Position numbers and translations under genes: made by a program
From: Rhyzopertha dominica
Taxonomy: Eukaryota > Arthropoda > Insecta > Coleoptera > Bostrichidae
Assembly: GCA_025024175.1 (NCBI GenBank)
Contig: QCXZ01000041.1
Span: forward strand, 36,327,786-36,391,785
DNA: 64,000 nucleotides
Direction: 5' to 3'
The notes under the pieces: generated by a model
Databases searched by the model: none
Told to the model about the DNA's origin: nothing
Seen by the model: the letters and a program-made list of their open reading frames with translations, nothing else
Part shown: positions 34,254 through 46,569 of the stretch, in pieces
How positions within the stretch are numbered: the stretch's first letter is position 1
Layout of the letters: every line of letters begins with the position of its first letter

Positions 34254-37116
34254 TGAAGGCATTTGCTCCTATATCTTAAGTAATCAAAGCGCCAGTCTGC
34301 CATGGTTAAATCATTCTGTATTCCTGTCTGAAGAGTCCAAGCAAGGACGAAACTAGCCGCAGGATCCAAATCGATTGACCGGAGCGGGCTTCAGTTATTA
34401 CAATCTTGAGATTTACGCTTGAAGACTTTCTTATGTACAGTCAGCAATAGGAGTGGAAATATTTAAAGGCCGAAAAAGTTATTAAGCTCCGTTTGCTATA
34501 ATCCTATAATATGATCGTTTTAGCAAAAAGTTGGCTTAAAGAGATTTAAGGTATTGGCTATTTTATTAATTGAAAACCGGTTCTGTATACTGCAATGCTG
34601 CTATGCAAAGAGAAACTGTGTTTAAATGAGACACATCCTTAATTAAATATTTTTAAGGCAACACGAAAAATATAGGAAAGGCAAGAGTTTTAGACGAAAA
34701 AAAAAGGTAGACGACCTCATTATATACAATTTCTCTGAGAGTACTAACTGTATCTGAAAAGAAGTCGACAATTCCCTCGTGCAGCTTTGAATAAAAACCA
34801 TCTGACATCTCCAACGTCATGACTGAGAGGGTACTTAAGGTTTACCACCCCAAGGGAACAAACACCAACTCAGACCGTATTTGTTTTCATAGCGTAGAAC
34901 GTGCAGCTCCATAGGTAAATCAATAAGGTTTGTAGGAGCGAAAACAAGGACACTACGTGAAAGCTTGGCAGCATGACGGAAATTCAAAATGGGGCGACCT
35001 GTTCTGAAGAAAACGTAGTGAGTTAAAAGGCGACAGGTATCGAGAAATATGCTTAACATATTTGAAACATACTGAGATAATGCAAAAGTAAATTAAAGAA
35101 TATATATATTTGTTTTTAAATTGACGTGAAGGTCATGTGTGAAATTTAATTTTTAAGAGTACAGCTAAAGCATGCGTAATATGCAAAATGAAACCTTTAG
35201 GTACAGTTTTGTCCCTGCTTACTTTTAAACTGATTTTAGTAACTATACTTTAAAATTCTATGCACCAGTGCCCTACTTACAAACTAGATAGTTCGTGATC
35301 TTTATGAAAAAAAAACTAAAGTAACATTGTGAAAGAAGCAATTTCCTTCACGTTAAACTTCATTACTGCATATACTTTGTTTGTTACAGAAACTGCAACG
35401 AAGCTGATGTATCGAACGAAGGAGAAGCAGGAGACTCATCATCGAAGGCGTATAAAAGTGATGGACAATAAACAGGGGTCGTTATATTTTATGAGGTATA
35501 TAAAATTACAAAAACGATAACTGTTTATGACCGCCATATGAACTTATCACTTGGAAGCAATAATAAATGGAAAGCTTTCAGGCAAAAACAAGAAAATCTG
35601 TTGTTTGGTGAGCCAACCCATGGACACCCTCATCAAAATGTTTACCTTATCCTAACGACAACAGCTTTAAAACAGCTATTTTAATTTTTTGTACGCTGTG
35701 CAGCTAGCGGTAACGACATAAATCCGAGTTTCACAGATTTTGTGGCACATCGGATGCGACGAGTATCTCATTCCTTCCTTTTATTGCTATTGCGACGATA
35801 GCCCTATACAGATAAAATTATGGTCACTGAACGTCGTTATCTTAAGTGAAATGGGATTCCGCAAATCAGAGCGGAGGGAAATAAAACTCTCATATGGCGT
35901 CTATAAGCGATTGTCTTATCATACTGATATGCTTCTTTACAAAATTTTTATGGATATTAAAGTTTTTAGATTTTTATTAATTTAAAGACCATGATAATGC
36001 AGGCACGTGCTGCGGTGAGGAAATTTAACTAAAAATTATATAATGTATATTATATCAACTAATAGTGTAATGACTCCTTGAGTGAGTTTACAAATTCTTG
36101 CCGGGCAGCTACTCTTTTAAGCGGGGCGAGGTCCTGAGATCAATAAAAAGAAGATTGACCCATACAAACTTACCTTTATTGCGAACTAAGAGTCGGACTT
36201 GCGATGTTTTAATGTATTATTAGAGTAGCTAATACGGCCAGCGTGAGGGAAATTTGGAAAACCAACTGATAACACTGAATAAATGACGAATTGGAAAGAT
36301 ACAGGTCCTTTAATATGAGATAAATATGATTTATACAATGCGATTCGTAAATGCAGGCGGTTTGTAAACAAGTTTGATGAATTTGAGTAATAATTATGTA
36401 CCTATACGTGTCTCAAAACAGACTAAATTCGTTACTTTTCGCAAAGCTTTGCTCAGATTTGGATACAATAGCTTTAAATCAAGCATATAGATAAATCCAA
36501 TAACCGCTACGACGCGTATGGTGTAATATCGTACTGTGGCATTCACTTATCTGTATCCTCCCAAGTGAGGTGCAGGGTGGAGTTGCTGACCTGAGTGGTT
36601 ATGCAAATTAACGATTATCGGTAAGTAATCAAGCTTCCTTCCTTTTATTTAGCTCGCTACAGCTATGGACAAACAGGCAGACAGACAGAGGCCTTCGGTA
36701 TACAAAATGGACGAATGGGTGACCTTACTGTGACCTCGGCGTTCGACCCTAACCATTGAATAGAAATAGATATTGTAAGAGTAATGTACCATAATAAATG
36801 ATAAAATTTACCTCACTTTCCGGGGGGTCAACTTATTGGTATAGGTAAGTATATCCGACGTCAGAAAAAGTAAGGCCAAAAAGAACAGGTACTTTGAATT
36901 GGAGGATTCCAATAACCTACCCGGAACCCTGAAGCGCCAAAGGTAAGGCAAACGATCGCGATTAATAATGTACATTACTTTAATCAAACTTGTTGGTATT
37001 TATAATACCAGATGCTAGTTAACACAATAATCGACACTTTACTTTCAGCAGGAGATGGTACAGCCAGTGAAGTCGGCAGCGGAGTGAATCTCGGACCAAT
37101 TTCAACAAAAATAGAA
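34254..37116. other. noncoding DNA, no gene seen
   Basis: Unassigned. A short repetitive phrase of the GGCAGACAGACAGAGG type near 36675-36695 resembles a motif often found in DNA transposons, but no ends could be placed. No coding sequence is supported. Confidence 0.35.
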
Positions 37117-37210
37117 GCCGAAAAAAAGTTTAATAAGAAACGGTATAAATCTACGGGCCGAAAAAAAGCCGAAAAAAAGTTTAATAAGAAACGGTATAAA
37201 TCTACGGGCC
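37117..37210 (+). repeat. 51-bp tandem duplication (1.8 copies)
   Basis: GCCGAAAAAAAGTTTAATAA and the following bases to CTACGGGCC occur twice, at 37117 and 37168, without visible differences over the shared 43 bp. The 51-bp period equals 17 codons, so an open plus-strand frame (37012-37239) runs through both copies and would encode a lysine-rich repeat. No protein family was recognised. The identity implies a very recent duplication. Confidence 0.85.
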
Positions 37211-37259
37211 TGATTAGAAACAACCAACACCACATATAAGACTTCTGCATGTATTATAA

Positions 37260-40200
37260 ATATAGTGCTTTTGATTTATTGATTTAAATGGAAAAACAGA
37301 ATGTTACAATAGTTATAGGTAGCTATAATACATGAAAAATTAATAGCATAGAAGGAGCACAGCTGCTGTGTCCAAACAACTCACAGTGTTTTCCTAATAG
37401 TAAAATCAAGCGCCTGTAGGCAACCAGACTGAAGCATGACGTTACATTTATCGTCCGAATCGGAAGTTCTCGAATTAAGGCGAAGGCGATCGAAAGCTTT
37501 ATACCAATAAAAGCAAAACTCGGAAGGAGTGAGAAACCGGCATTTTGCGAAGCCAGCAATATATTTCGTACGGAACGTAGTAGAAAGAATGCAATATATA
37601 AAAATAAATAAGTAAAAATACTAATATCGTACATTATAACATCAGTTAACTACAGTGTCACTTGCTGACGCTGCAGGTATTATAATATCTGCATCCGTCA
37701 GATTCGATTTTGATATGTGACATGTGAAACGATATGAAGGAATCTTCAGATTGGCACGGCAGTTGATCATCTTTCGTCTTGATGACGTGTAGTTTCTAGT
37801 ATAACGGAAATTTTGTGCGACCTCGGGAACTCAGGATCCTAATCAATCCATTCTCATCAGGACAGACCACATTATGTGGCTATTTGCGACCATTGAGATC
37901 TCGCAATTATAGGTAGAATAAAAAAATACTTACACGACCTTTGAGCACTATCGGCATCCCATGGGACTGTACAACTGGTCTGTAATGAGAAACCTTAGAA
38001 GAAAAACTCACCAATGGAAGATCCACCCACTATTAATTTTTGAGGTACAGGCCGATTTTCAGTATTAAAATTTGCTTTTCCCAGAAATCTGGTCACCTAG
38101 CTTACGTCTTTGAACAGACAAAATAGATATAGTTCCGTCAACTTGACTGCAAATTTAAAAAAAAATACGTTGGCAACATAGTTTCTCCTCTCTTTGTTAA
38201 AGTTTATGTTAGATAAAATCAACTCAGTAACTATGCAACAACTTTAATTGTGTAATATTATTGAATTTTAATTACAGTTGATTGTCGCTTAAAATAGAGA
38301 AAGAGAAACCTGCCTATTATACAATTTTGATAAATAAAAGTCGTCCGAAAAATTACATCATACTATTATAGTATAGTTGGCTAACTATTAGATGCTGCCT
38401 CAGTTGAACTATTTACATGGTTTTACTGTGCGTTTTTGTAATTTCTGTTTTTGAGGAGTAAAAGGAATCTGGTCAAAAAGATCCCATCAGTTGACACGCT
38501 AAAGTGCACTCTCGCTGGAGCAAGTGCCTTGAAAATTGGTTTAATACAAGTTGGCAAAAGTTTATACATTTATAAGGTTTTGTTTATTGTTACATCGCCT
38601 TGTACGATTAACCTTTGGGGATTTATAAGGCAACTTGCAAGCATGCATGCATTTTTCTTAGCAAAGAGGGCTGAACAACAGGCGTAAGTTTTAAGTAAAT
38701 AGAGAGGCTTGGTTGATTTACAGTATTTAATAATTACTTACAGTGTCAGCATGCGAAACCAAATAAGTGTTCTCGGGCTGTTCTAATGTAGACAACATAG
38801 CACACACCTTTGTTATTCAAGGCGTATATTGCGTCCTTGTTTTCAACTGACATTGCATACAAATCACTTGGTTTGTGTAAAATGAAATATTCTATTGCGA
38901 TAGTATGTAGTTTAGTATCGAATTGTATTTTTTTCCTATCTGTATCCAAAACTGACAATTTTACGCAAAACGACTAGATTTGCTGATTCTTTATTTCGCT
39001 ACTTAAAATTTTGCAGTTTGCCGCAGCCTACATCGCATCACAGCAAGTAATAGTATGTAAGACTTTATTGTGTTTGGAGCACGAAATCATTCTAAATTAA
39101 CATTAAGTAGTTAAGAATTTTGCTAAAACAAAACACTACTGTGTTTCAAAAATTAAAATATGCTGTCATCTTCTAAACATATGGAGCTCAACGTGACAAT
39201 TAATTTTCAGTCATCGTTTGATATGCGAAATTATACACAGTACTCACATGCGTCATTATATTAAAAATTAATGAAGTGTGCGTACTGGTCATTTAAGTGG
39301 GTTATACCAGATTTGACCTGTGCGTCGCGTCTTGTTGTTGCTGTATATCTCTTACAGCAGATAAAAGGACACAGGTATTTAGGGCAGAAAGTCAGTGGCT
39401 AATATTCTCAAAAATAGGACAGATCTTCCAAAATTGGATGTATGAAAGCAGAAGAACAATAAATGTAATGGAAAAGTCTCTTTATTCCGTTAAATTTTTC
39501 AACTCTGCCTTATTACTTAATACCCTATAGAGGGGGCCCATGATCACTTACTATGGTTTGAAGAAGGGCAATTCATAACCGACATCTCCCAGTGGCATTT
39601 GCAGAAACTAGCGTAACGAGAAAAAAGGATCATAAATTTTTAAACACCTGTTTCCATGATTTATAAGCGATGCTCAGTGCTCTCCTTGCTCCGCGAAGAG
39701 CGTCGTGAGTTACGGCCCAACTTGATATTTATTGCTGCGTAGGTAATAACGCGTCACTCAGGGCAATAGTGATGTAATCCGATTTTGGAGCTAACAATTC
39801 GTCTCGCACCGGAGATCATGTCATACTTTGGTTAACTTGGGGTGTATGTGAGCGTTTTAGTGTGGGGAAGGTTACTTTGCTTATCGACTTAGTTGAAACC
39901 GTTTATGGACTATAAAAAGGTGAATAACTAGAAACTCTAGTTAGAGGGCAAAGTTAAACTCGAATAGTTCGACTTATTGCTCGAAGATTACATTGGTAAA
40001 TTTTAGTAGATTTGGATCTGACATCGCTTCATTACCTTTATCGTGTCATAAAGTCCTGTTAAGTTCCTGGATTGTTTGAAGGGAGTAAATAATCAAATGG
40101 TGCCACTGAAATATATCTAAACTAGATGTAATGTGATATTGCGTAATTAAATGCTAACGTTACTGAAAAATTCTGATTTACATGCCTCGCCATATTACAT

Positions 40201-40416
40201 CTGCAAAAATCTCGTCAAACCTATGATGAGGTGAGATGTATTAAAATGCATTTAACTATGTAGTTTTCCGTTGTTTACAGTTTTCATGGTTAATTCTTGT
40301 TTAGGGAACGTTACGTATTATCAAATCCACCCAAGTAAAAGCAAACCCTTCTGAACTTGAAAGTTATCGAGGTTCAATTGAGACAGAACTGAGAGATTCA
40401 TAGATAGATATTGTAA
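37260..40416. other. noncoding DNA, no gene seen
   Basis: Unassigned AT-rich DNA with a few GC-richer patches (39690-39860). Open frames on both strands carry no recognisable domains, and no transposon ends were identified. Confidence 0.35.
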
Positions 40417-40420
40417 ATAT

Positions 40421-40683
40421 TGTTAGGTGCAGCGCCATCTGTAGACCGGAATTGCAGGCATGTGGATGCGGTGTAATAGGGCACTGCGAGTATTTATCCT
40501 AGCAACAGCTAGAGGGCGGGGAACTCGATGGAATGTACTCGAAGTATAGACTGTGACAGTAAGACGTCCGTCTAGAAACATCTAGAAAGATGACCTAGGC
40601 GGAAGCTACCTATATAAAGCGGGATGGCGCATGGTGGGAAGTCTAAAGTTCTGAATTCAAATAACGATTATCAAGCGAGTGTT
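40421..40683 (+). repeat. 5' LTR, truncated
   Basis: About 260 bp match the start of the 3' LTR: GCAGGCATGTGGATGCGGTG, then CTAGAGGGCGG, then TCTAGAAACATCTAGAAAGA, then CTATATAAAGCGG (TATA box near 40610). The similarity stops after TATCAAGCG, so the downstream part of this LTR was lost by deletion. Confidence 0.75.
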
Positions 40684-40979
40684 TTGTTACCCGAACAGGC
40701 AGGATCTGAGCAGTTTTAGAAGATGAGAACAACGGGAAGCTTGAGAATTTCTGACATTACCAACAGTCATGGTCAAGTGAATCAACTGGAAGTGTAGGTG
40801 TATGTCAGTGACAAAAAGCCAATCTACCAACATAGACGCATAATTACAACGGTTAATGCAGCTTACGCAGGAGATGAAAAAAGGCCAAGGCAGAATATAA
40901 TTCGAACTTAAGGTAATTAAGTAACCAAATAAATAGGATCTAAAGGAAATGTAAAGTGAACTTAGAACAACTAAAGAAG

Positions 40980-41930
40980 AAATAAAAACAAGCCGGAACG
41001 AAATGAAGAAAGGACAAAAAGAAATGGAAAGAGAACTAGAAAAAGTGAAGCTCATGGAGTTGAAAATATCAAGATTGAGCAACCGCCGTGTCATGGAGAG
41101 CATGGATATGCAGCACGAAGCAGCTGGGAGGGCGAACAGCTGGAACGATCACGACAAAGCTAAGGCTCCGGTGATTGCTCTGCGTGGACCTGCACCATAA
41201 TTGCTTCGCACGTTACCTGCGGCAGACAGGTAGTGTGCGTTTAAATGATACGCAGCTACTTCTTTGCAGAACTTTATTCGCAGGCAAAAATAACAAGGAA
41301 ACGACAAAACCAACTTCGTATAAGTGGACTGTAACTTCGATGTCAATTTCGTCTTGTGACTTTTTTCGTCCTATCGCTTGCTCTATATTTTTCGTCCAAT
41401 TCGCCACGCATAGGTAGAATTAAGACAAACTATCTGCAGCGCTTGATCTTCACCTTGGAGAACAACCCTTGCAATAGCTGTTTCTTTTACAGCTACGGAC
41501 TCGTAAGCAGAATGTCGGCGAGACTACAAGATTTTACAGCCGACGTAAGGAGCATTATGCTCAAAGCATATCTATCTGCTCCGCCTGAACTTTTGGAGGA
41601 GATGACAACTTCATTGATGGTGTCAGGGACGATACTGTGAGGAACGCGCTGCTGCTGACTACCTATTCGACTACGAGGGGGACTCTAGGGAAGGCTTTGG
41701 GAATCGAGACAGCATACAGAACATCAGCTGCTAACTGGGGATAGTTAGAATGTGCGAAAAGCGAAGGTAGAAAAGATTCATCCGGTGAAGTAGTTCATGA
41801 GTAGCATGAAGGAGCAGATAGTGGGCGCACTAAAACCTATCAGACGTCTGACCTGCTACCGCTGTGGGAAACCAAGACACATGAAGAAGAACTGCATAGC
41901 GAAGTCCATATGGAGAAATCAGGCATTATA
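40980..41930 (+). pseudogene. Gypsy-type gag remnant
   Basis: A charged, probably coiled-coil stretch (41003-41120, KKGQKEMERELEKVKLMELK) is followed by capsid-like sequence near 41510-41720 and then a nucleocapsid zinc knuckle CYRCGKPRHMKKNC at 41854-41895 (C-X2-C-X4-H-X4-C, all four ligands present). The pieces lie in different frames, so no full-length Gag is made. The Gag of such elements packages their RNA in the cytoplasm. Confidence 0.7.
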
Positions 41931-41935
41931 GACGG

Positions 41936-42500
41936 ATGGAACAGCCCAAGAGCAAGGTCAGTTTAAGGAGAGCCACCGACAAAAAGAAAGAAGAATGGAC
42001 TGCTGAATGCTTCCAGATAGCCCAGCTAGGAGATAGTGATACTGGTCCTGTACTTAGGAAGAAAAAACAGAACAGGCGACGACCTGGATGGGAGGAAGTC
42101 TCCCCGGAAAGTCCGACCCTAAAGGCGATGTGGGTGCAGTGAAAATTTTTACGTGTGGAGAACGGTCTACTAAAGAAAGCTTGGGAGAGCAGCGATGTAC
42201 CACGGGTAATGGAAGAGGTACATAGAGGAGCATCGGGTGCCCACCTGCGAGTGAACAGGACGTTGGCAAAGGTACGTGGACGTTGCTACACGACTTCGGG
42301 AAAGAACGAAACAGTACAACTCACAGGCAGTTTAAGGAAGGAGATGTGGTGTTGCTCTACGACCCACGAAGAAGGAAAGCCCTTTCGCTTACTTTGTCCC
42401 CATCCTAGGAAGGATACTGCAAAGTAGTGAAAATGATTAATGACAGTCTACAGAATCCAGTGCAGCCCAGGGTCAAAGATGGAGGTGGTACACTGAAATC
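41936..42500 (+). pseudogene. Gypsy-type pol remnant (integrase zinc-binding and C-terminal parts)
   Basis: Directly after the gag zinc knuckle, the frame reads a segment typical of the linker between RNase H and integrase (RRRPGWEEVSPESPTLKA), then an integrase zinc-binding-like stretch (EEVHRGASGAHLRVNRTLAK, with the paired histidines), and then, from about 42325, the integrase C-terminal region (KEGDVVLLYDPRRRK). Protease, reverse transcriptase, RNase H and the catalytic integrase core are absent between these blocks, so at least two internal deletions occurred. Stops are also present. Confidence 0.65.
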
Positions 42501-42549
42501 GTTTAAGCAAATAACACGGAGATCCCGAAGAATGGAACTGATCGGTAGG

Positions 42550-43605
42550 GGTTACGTGCAGCGCAGTATGTAAACCGAACTTGCAGGCATGTAGATGCGG
42601 TGTAATACGGCACTACAAGTAGTTATCCTAGCAACAACTAGAGGGCGGCAATATTGATGAAATGTTCTCAAAGTATAGATTGTGACAATAAGATGTCCTT
42701 CTAGAAACATCTAGAAAGATGGTGTAGGCGAAAGCTATCTATATAAAGCGGTTTGGCGCATGACGGGAAGTTTGAAGTTTGATTGTGAAGTCCTGAATTT
42801 GAATAGCGATTATCAAGCGGGCGAAAGGCTTAGTGATGCAGGTGTTTTTATTGCAAGTGTGTGCAGTACAGTGGAGTCTCGATTATTCGAATTAACGAGG
42901 GCGGTCGTAACCTGGGTTAAAGAAAAACTGGGATAACGCAGATTACCTAAATATATTTTTTTAACGTAGTAAGAGTTGCTTTTCATGTAGTAAACAAACA
43001 AAACTATTTATTAAAAACTTAAATGTATACAGGTAGATACTACAAATAACTAAATTTGTACTACAACAACGAAAAATAGGTATCAATTCGCGATTGTTTC
43101 GATGTGTTTCGCCTTTTATTTGCGGCAAAATCTCGCCATCTCTTCAAAAACAAACCGCCACCGTTTTAATCAGTTTACCGTTGTCTGATCTTTGAATGGC
43201 TCTTAACTTATTTTAAAGGGACACAACAACGCGTTTTCTTTTACCGCTTCCTTTCGTTGCCATTGTAAGACGACACGACTGCGAGATGCAAACACACACA
43301 GGTTACCTTGAAAGACAGCTGATCGCGTATGCCAGTTTGCAAGTTCCCCAGCTCGAATAGAATGTGATTCCGCGTTCGTGAACACGGATAACACGGATTC
43401 ATTCCGATGACAGCTCGGATAATCCGGACAAATCTAATTTGAACTTGGGCTCGGATAACTGAGACTCGGATAATCGAGACTCCACTGTATATTGATTTAG
43501 TGAATTAGTGGTGTTCAAATAGTAGCGTTGTGAACTAGTTGTGTATTTGTTTTAAAATAGAAGTTAAATCAGAAATCCACAGATTTCGAGCCTGAAGTCG
43601 TAACA
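42550..43605 (+). repeat. 3' LTR, interrupted by a MITE
   Basis: It matches the 5' LTR at its start, has its own TATA-like CTATATAAAGCGG near 42738, and continues to GTAACA at 43605. Subtracting the 619-bp MITE and its TA duplication leaves about 435 bp as the original LTR length. Confidence 0.75.
42869..43487. mobile_element. pogo/Tigger-like MITE in the 3' LTR
   Basis: 619 bp between TA dinucleotides (42867-42868 and 43488-43489), with inverted ends CAGTGGAGTCTCGATTAT and, on the other side, CAGTGGAGTCTCGATTATC. Ends of the type CAGTxGAxxCTCGATTATCC and a TA target are typical of pogo-group elements. Further GATTATC-like blocks near the right end (43430-43480) extend the inverted similarity. 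No transposase is present. Confidence 0.85.
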
Positions 43606-43609
43606 ATAT

Positions 43610-44996
43610 TATACATAATCTTTCACTTGTTGTAAAGTGGACCCGTGCAGAGGGATTAGTATTTTAGCCATAAAATGATGCCAAATGAACAGCTGTTGAA
43701 GGGACAACATTATCTGTCAGGTGCCAGATAAACGTAATTTACAGTTATCAGCACAAGGCATGTAGAAAAGAGGTACAAATCTGGTTAGTATAACGAAGAA
43801 CATATAACGGGTGATTTTATACTAACACTCGATGCCGAAAATCAATGACAACGTCGAATGCACCGTTATGTTTGATTCTGTACGTCGTTATCGGCCAAAC
43901 GAGTAAGGTTGAATTAACAAGGATATCTGCAGATGCAATAAGGGTATACAAATCCACAGGTATCAGGGTTGGCTTTTCATTTGTAAAAAGATGGCGCTTG
44001 TATGTACCATCAAAATCCTTCACATGACTTATTTAATAGTGCACTAGTAAGCGAAGTTTGAAAGAACTATACGCCTTAAGCAAGATATCAAATATGTTCA
44101 ATTTACCTATAATTTTTGTTAATATAATATAAATTTCTAGTAAATATTCCACAAAATGGAGAGAAACTGGTTTTATTTGTGCTGTGGTCTGCCGCTTTTA
44201 TGGGATACTTCTGACGTTATGGTCGGTGCTATTGCTAAACTTCTTTGAATTAGGGAAAATGAGTAAGCAAAATAGAAATAATTCAGTTTTGAGGATACTC
44301 CATTAGACAATAATGTTAATTTCATGTTAGCTCTATATGTATGTATTACGGAAATCTCGAAGATATAGGTATGCGCTAAGTTACGTCTACGTAATCTGAA
44401 ACACAAGGGTAAATAGCTGTAGGCGCTGCGCTCTTACATGTTGTACATGTAGATGCACTCCAAGTTGCCGCCTTGAATTTCCAAACAAGCTCACCACCCA
44501 TCAGTAGAACACAAAAAGATGCACTGATTCAAATCGTTAGTAACAGCATTACCATGTCTTATTAGGGTTGTTTAGGAGTACGAATAGGTGCTCTTTATTA
44601 ATGGCTTATATTTGACAAGAGCATAATACATTACAGTAATGTATTGAAGCATTTTGTTAATTTTATTTCGAATTATTACGTTTTATAACTAAGCTCTATT
44701 TGCAAACGGTGAATTTTTAACAGTGGAGAAGGAAGTGAGTTACCTGTAACTTAATTCACTTCTGCATTGTATCCTATAAAAATTGAAACCTCGTTGAAGT
44801 GCTGTCTCATTTTTTTTGAGTGTAGGAATTCAATGACTGTTGCTTTGCAAATATGCAATTTTGAATGAATTGCCTTTTAAACGTTAGGGCTAGGAATTAA
44901 TGGGTATACAAACGTCTCCACGTATTAGGAAATTGTACTTGGAGGTGAGTACTTACTCCGCCGTTGCTTCATATCGTTGCTATTTCTCATACCTAC
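43610..44996. other. AT-rich noncoding DNA
   Basis: Open frames overlap on both strands at 43817-44027 without recognisable motifs. Nothing else is supported. Confidence 0.35.
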
Positions 44997-45100
44997 CATT
45001 TGTGCATTTTAACCGTTTCACGTAGGCGTTTTATGCTGCTTGGCTTTATATCGACGTCACCATTGATTTCCATTTCAAACGGATGTATCTCAACCGCCAT
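44997..45100 (-). CDS. candidate first coding exon, unidentified
   Basis: On the minus strand an ATG at 45100 opens 34 codons that reach a GTAGGT splice donor at 44996-44991, leaving a 2-nt phase. The peptide starts MAVEIHPFEMEINGDVDIKP and continues SSIKRLRETVKMHK. Its composition and codon use look like ordinary protein, unlike the A/T-rich flanks. An in-frame stop lies about 30 nt upstream of the ATG, consistent with a 5' untranslated leader, and the leader is GC-richer. The family was not recognised and no downstream exon was identified. Confidence 0.3.
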
Positions 45101-46225
45101 ATGGTGAAGTTGGATTATCGATAAGGGTCACCTCGCTGCCCCAGGAGTTGCAAATCCCGTTGGACGAGCTACAGCTAAGTACCCCTAGTGGGAATCTCGT
45201 ATCTTAGTGTTTAACATAAGAAAGTAATAACGCGAAGTTAATTTCAATCTGGTTATATACTAACATTCCCTGTATCTACCGCTCTATTCAGTTTTTGTAG
45301 CTTACACACCCACGAGTTTTTCTCATTTAAGCACCACTTTTCTTTGTTGATCTTGTCCCATTCGTGGGGATAACCACCACTTATTATTGAATTTTTTTTT
45401 GTTCGTTATACACGTTTACCTACAATGCCTGTTTCTATTTCTTTTATCATCTTCAAACCTGTTACAAGGGTAGTTGGGTAAACTTTGGCATAGTGCAATA
45501 CGTTCTGTTCAATTGTTGGCTTTCTTAGTAGTTCGAAGCTAATAATTACCATTCGCGGTGTTTTAAAAAATCAGAATTACTTGGCGCCCTCCAAATTTTC
45601 TTTTATTGTTGTTATCTTTATCTATATTTCCGACTTTAGAGCAGCCGTGGTCGAGCATCATCTTGCTTATCAAGTAATTAAGACGGATGCTGTGATATGA
45701 GATTCTTTTTTTTTGTCTGTCTATTGTAGGGTGTAGCTGCTGGACTTTCTTGATAATACTTTTACATTGAATTAAAATCTTAGTTGCCTTGTAACTTTAT
45801 AAACGCATCAATTGCAATTTGTACAAAGTTAAACTTCATCTCCCTTACGCACGGTCATTGTCAATTAGACGGCTAAAACAAGGAAACTTAATGTATGTAG
45901 ATTATTGCTATCATATGAATATCAGTACTTAGAATGTCGGTGCGACTCCATTGGCACTATTAGCAAATGTAACCAGTACAGACAAAATTGACGAAAAAAG
46001 GATCATTCGTTTAAGTAATTTAAGGTTTTAGAGAACTGAAAATACATGTTCCTTTATTAGTACTTCGTTAGTAACAAACTGTTATTTATAGCTAAAAGAG
46101 TAAGACACAGTAAAGAAATTACTTATAATCTCGAACGAGTTCAAAACTTTACGGTTCCGTAGCGTCATTATGTTTCTTGTTGTGATATCCTCACAAAACT
46201 AATTCCATTAATTTCAATTACGCAG
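45101..46225. other. noncoding DNA
   Basis: The first 100 bp may be the leader of the minus-strand candidate exon. The rest is AT-rich and unassigned. Confidence 0.35.
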
Positions 46226-46285
46226 AAGCAAACTCAGGTGAAATATATTCTGCATTTCGCCTCTGGAGACTTGCTCGCATTAAGT
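46226..46285 (+). CDS. weak candidate 60-nt exon
   Basis: TTTCAATTACGCAG ends at 46225 and a perfect GTAAGT begins at 46286. Between them are exactly 20 open codons (KQTQVKYILHFASGDLLALS). Both splice signals are acceptable and the length preserves frame, but such short stretches arise by chance and no family is known. Confidence 0.2.
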
Positions 46286-46299
46286 GTAAGTACTATAGG

Positions 46300-46560
46300 A
46301 GATTACATTATAATTTCCCTGGCCCTGCAGCAAATGCTACATCCACGTGATTCACGGGCCAGGAAGACCTGCATCATTTGGTATAATGCAGTTACTCCCG
46401 GCTTGAGTGACTTCCTGTCCCATTAAGATTCCTCCCTGCTATACACCTTAATTTTGTCCGTCGGTGCGCGGCAGCCGCGGCCGACGACATCTCAACGTCT
46501 CCTAGGTGTCACCGATCCTCTCTGGTTGGTGGCTACCAGTGGCGGTTCAGTTCTATGAGT
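46300..46560. promoter_or_regulatory. GC-rich island, possible promoter or 5' region
   Basis: This is one of the few GC-rich, CpG-containing patches in the window (GGTGCGCGGCAGCCGCGGCC near 46463). On the minus strand it opens a short frame starting MSSAAAAAHRRTKL at about 46490. It lies upstream, on the same strand, of the candidate exon at 45100-44997 and could be its promoter or leader. This is inference from composition and position. Confidence 0.2.
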
Positions 46561-46569
46561 GTTCACTAA

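Larger units (their letters stand above)
40421..43605 (+). mobile_element. deleted Gypsy-type LTR retrotransposon
   Basis: Two related LTR sequences in direct orientation (40421 onward and 42550 onward) begin TGTTAGGTGCAGCGC-like, and the last ends in GTAACA. ATAT flanks both outer ends (40417-40420 and 43606-43609), a 4-bp target duplication usual for Gypsy elements. Gag and the end of the integrase region lie between. Protease, reverse transcriptase, RNase H and the integrase core are missing. The element cannot move by itself. No envelope-like frame was seen. Confidence 0.82.

Noticed and set aside
40687..41103. 138-codon minus-strand open frame
   Set aside because: It lies antisense to the gag region of the LTR retrotransposon and is a shadow of that sequence.
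42054..42269. Minus-strand open frame in the LTR element
   Set aside because: It is antisense to the pol remnant and has no features of its own.
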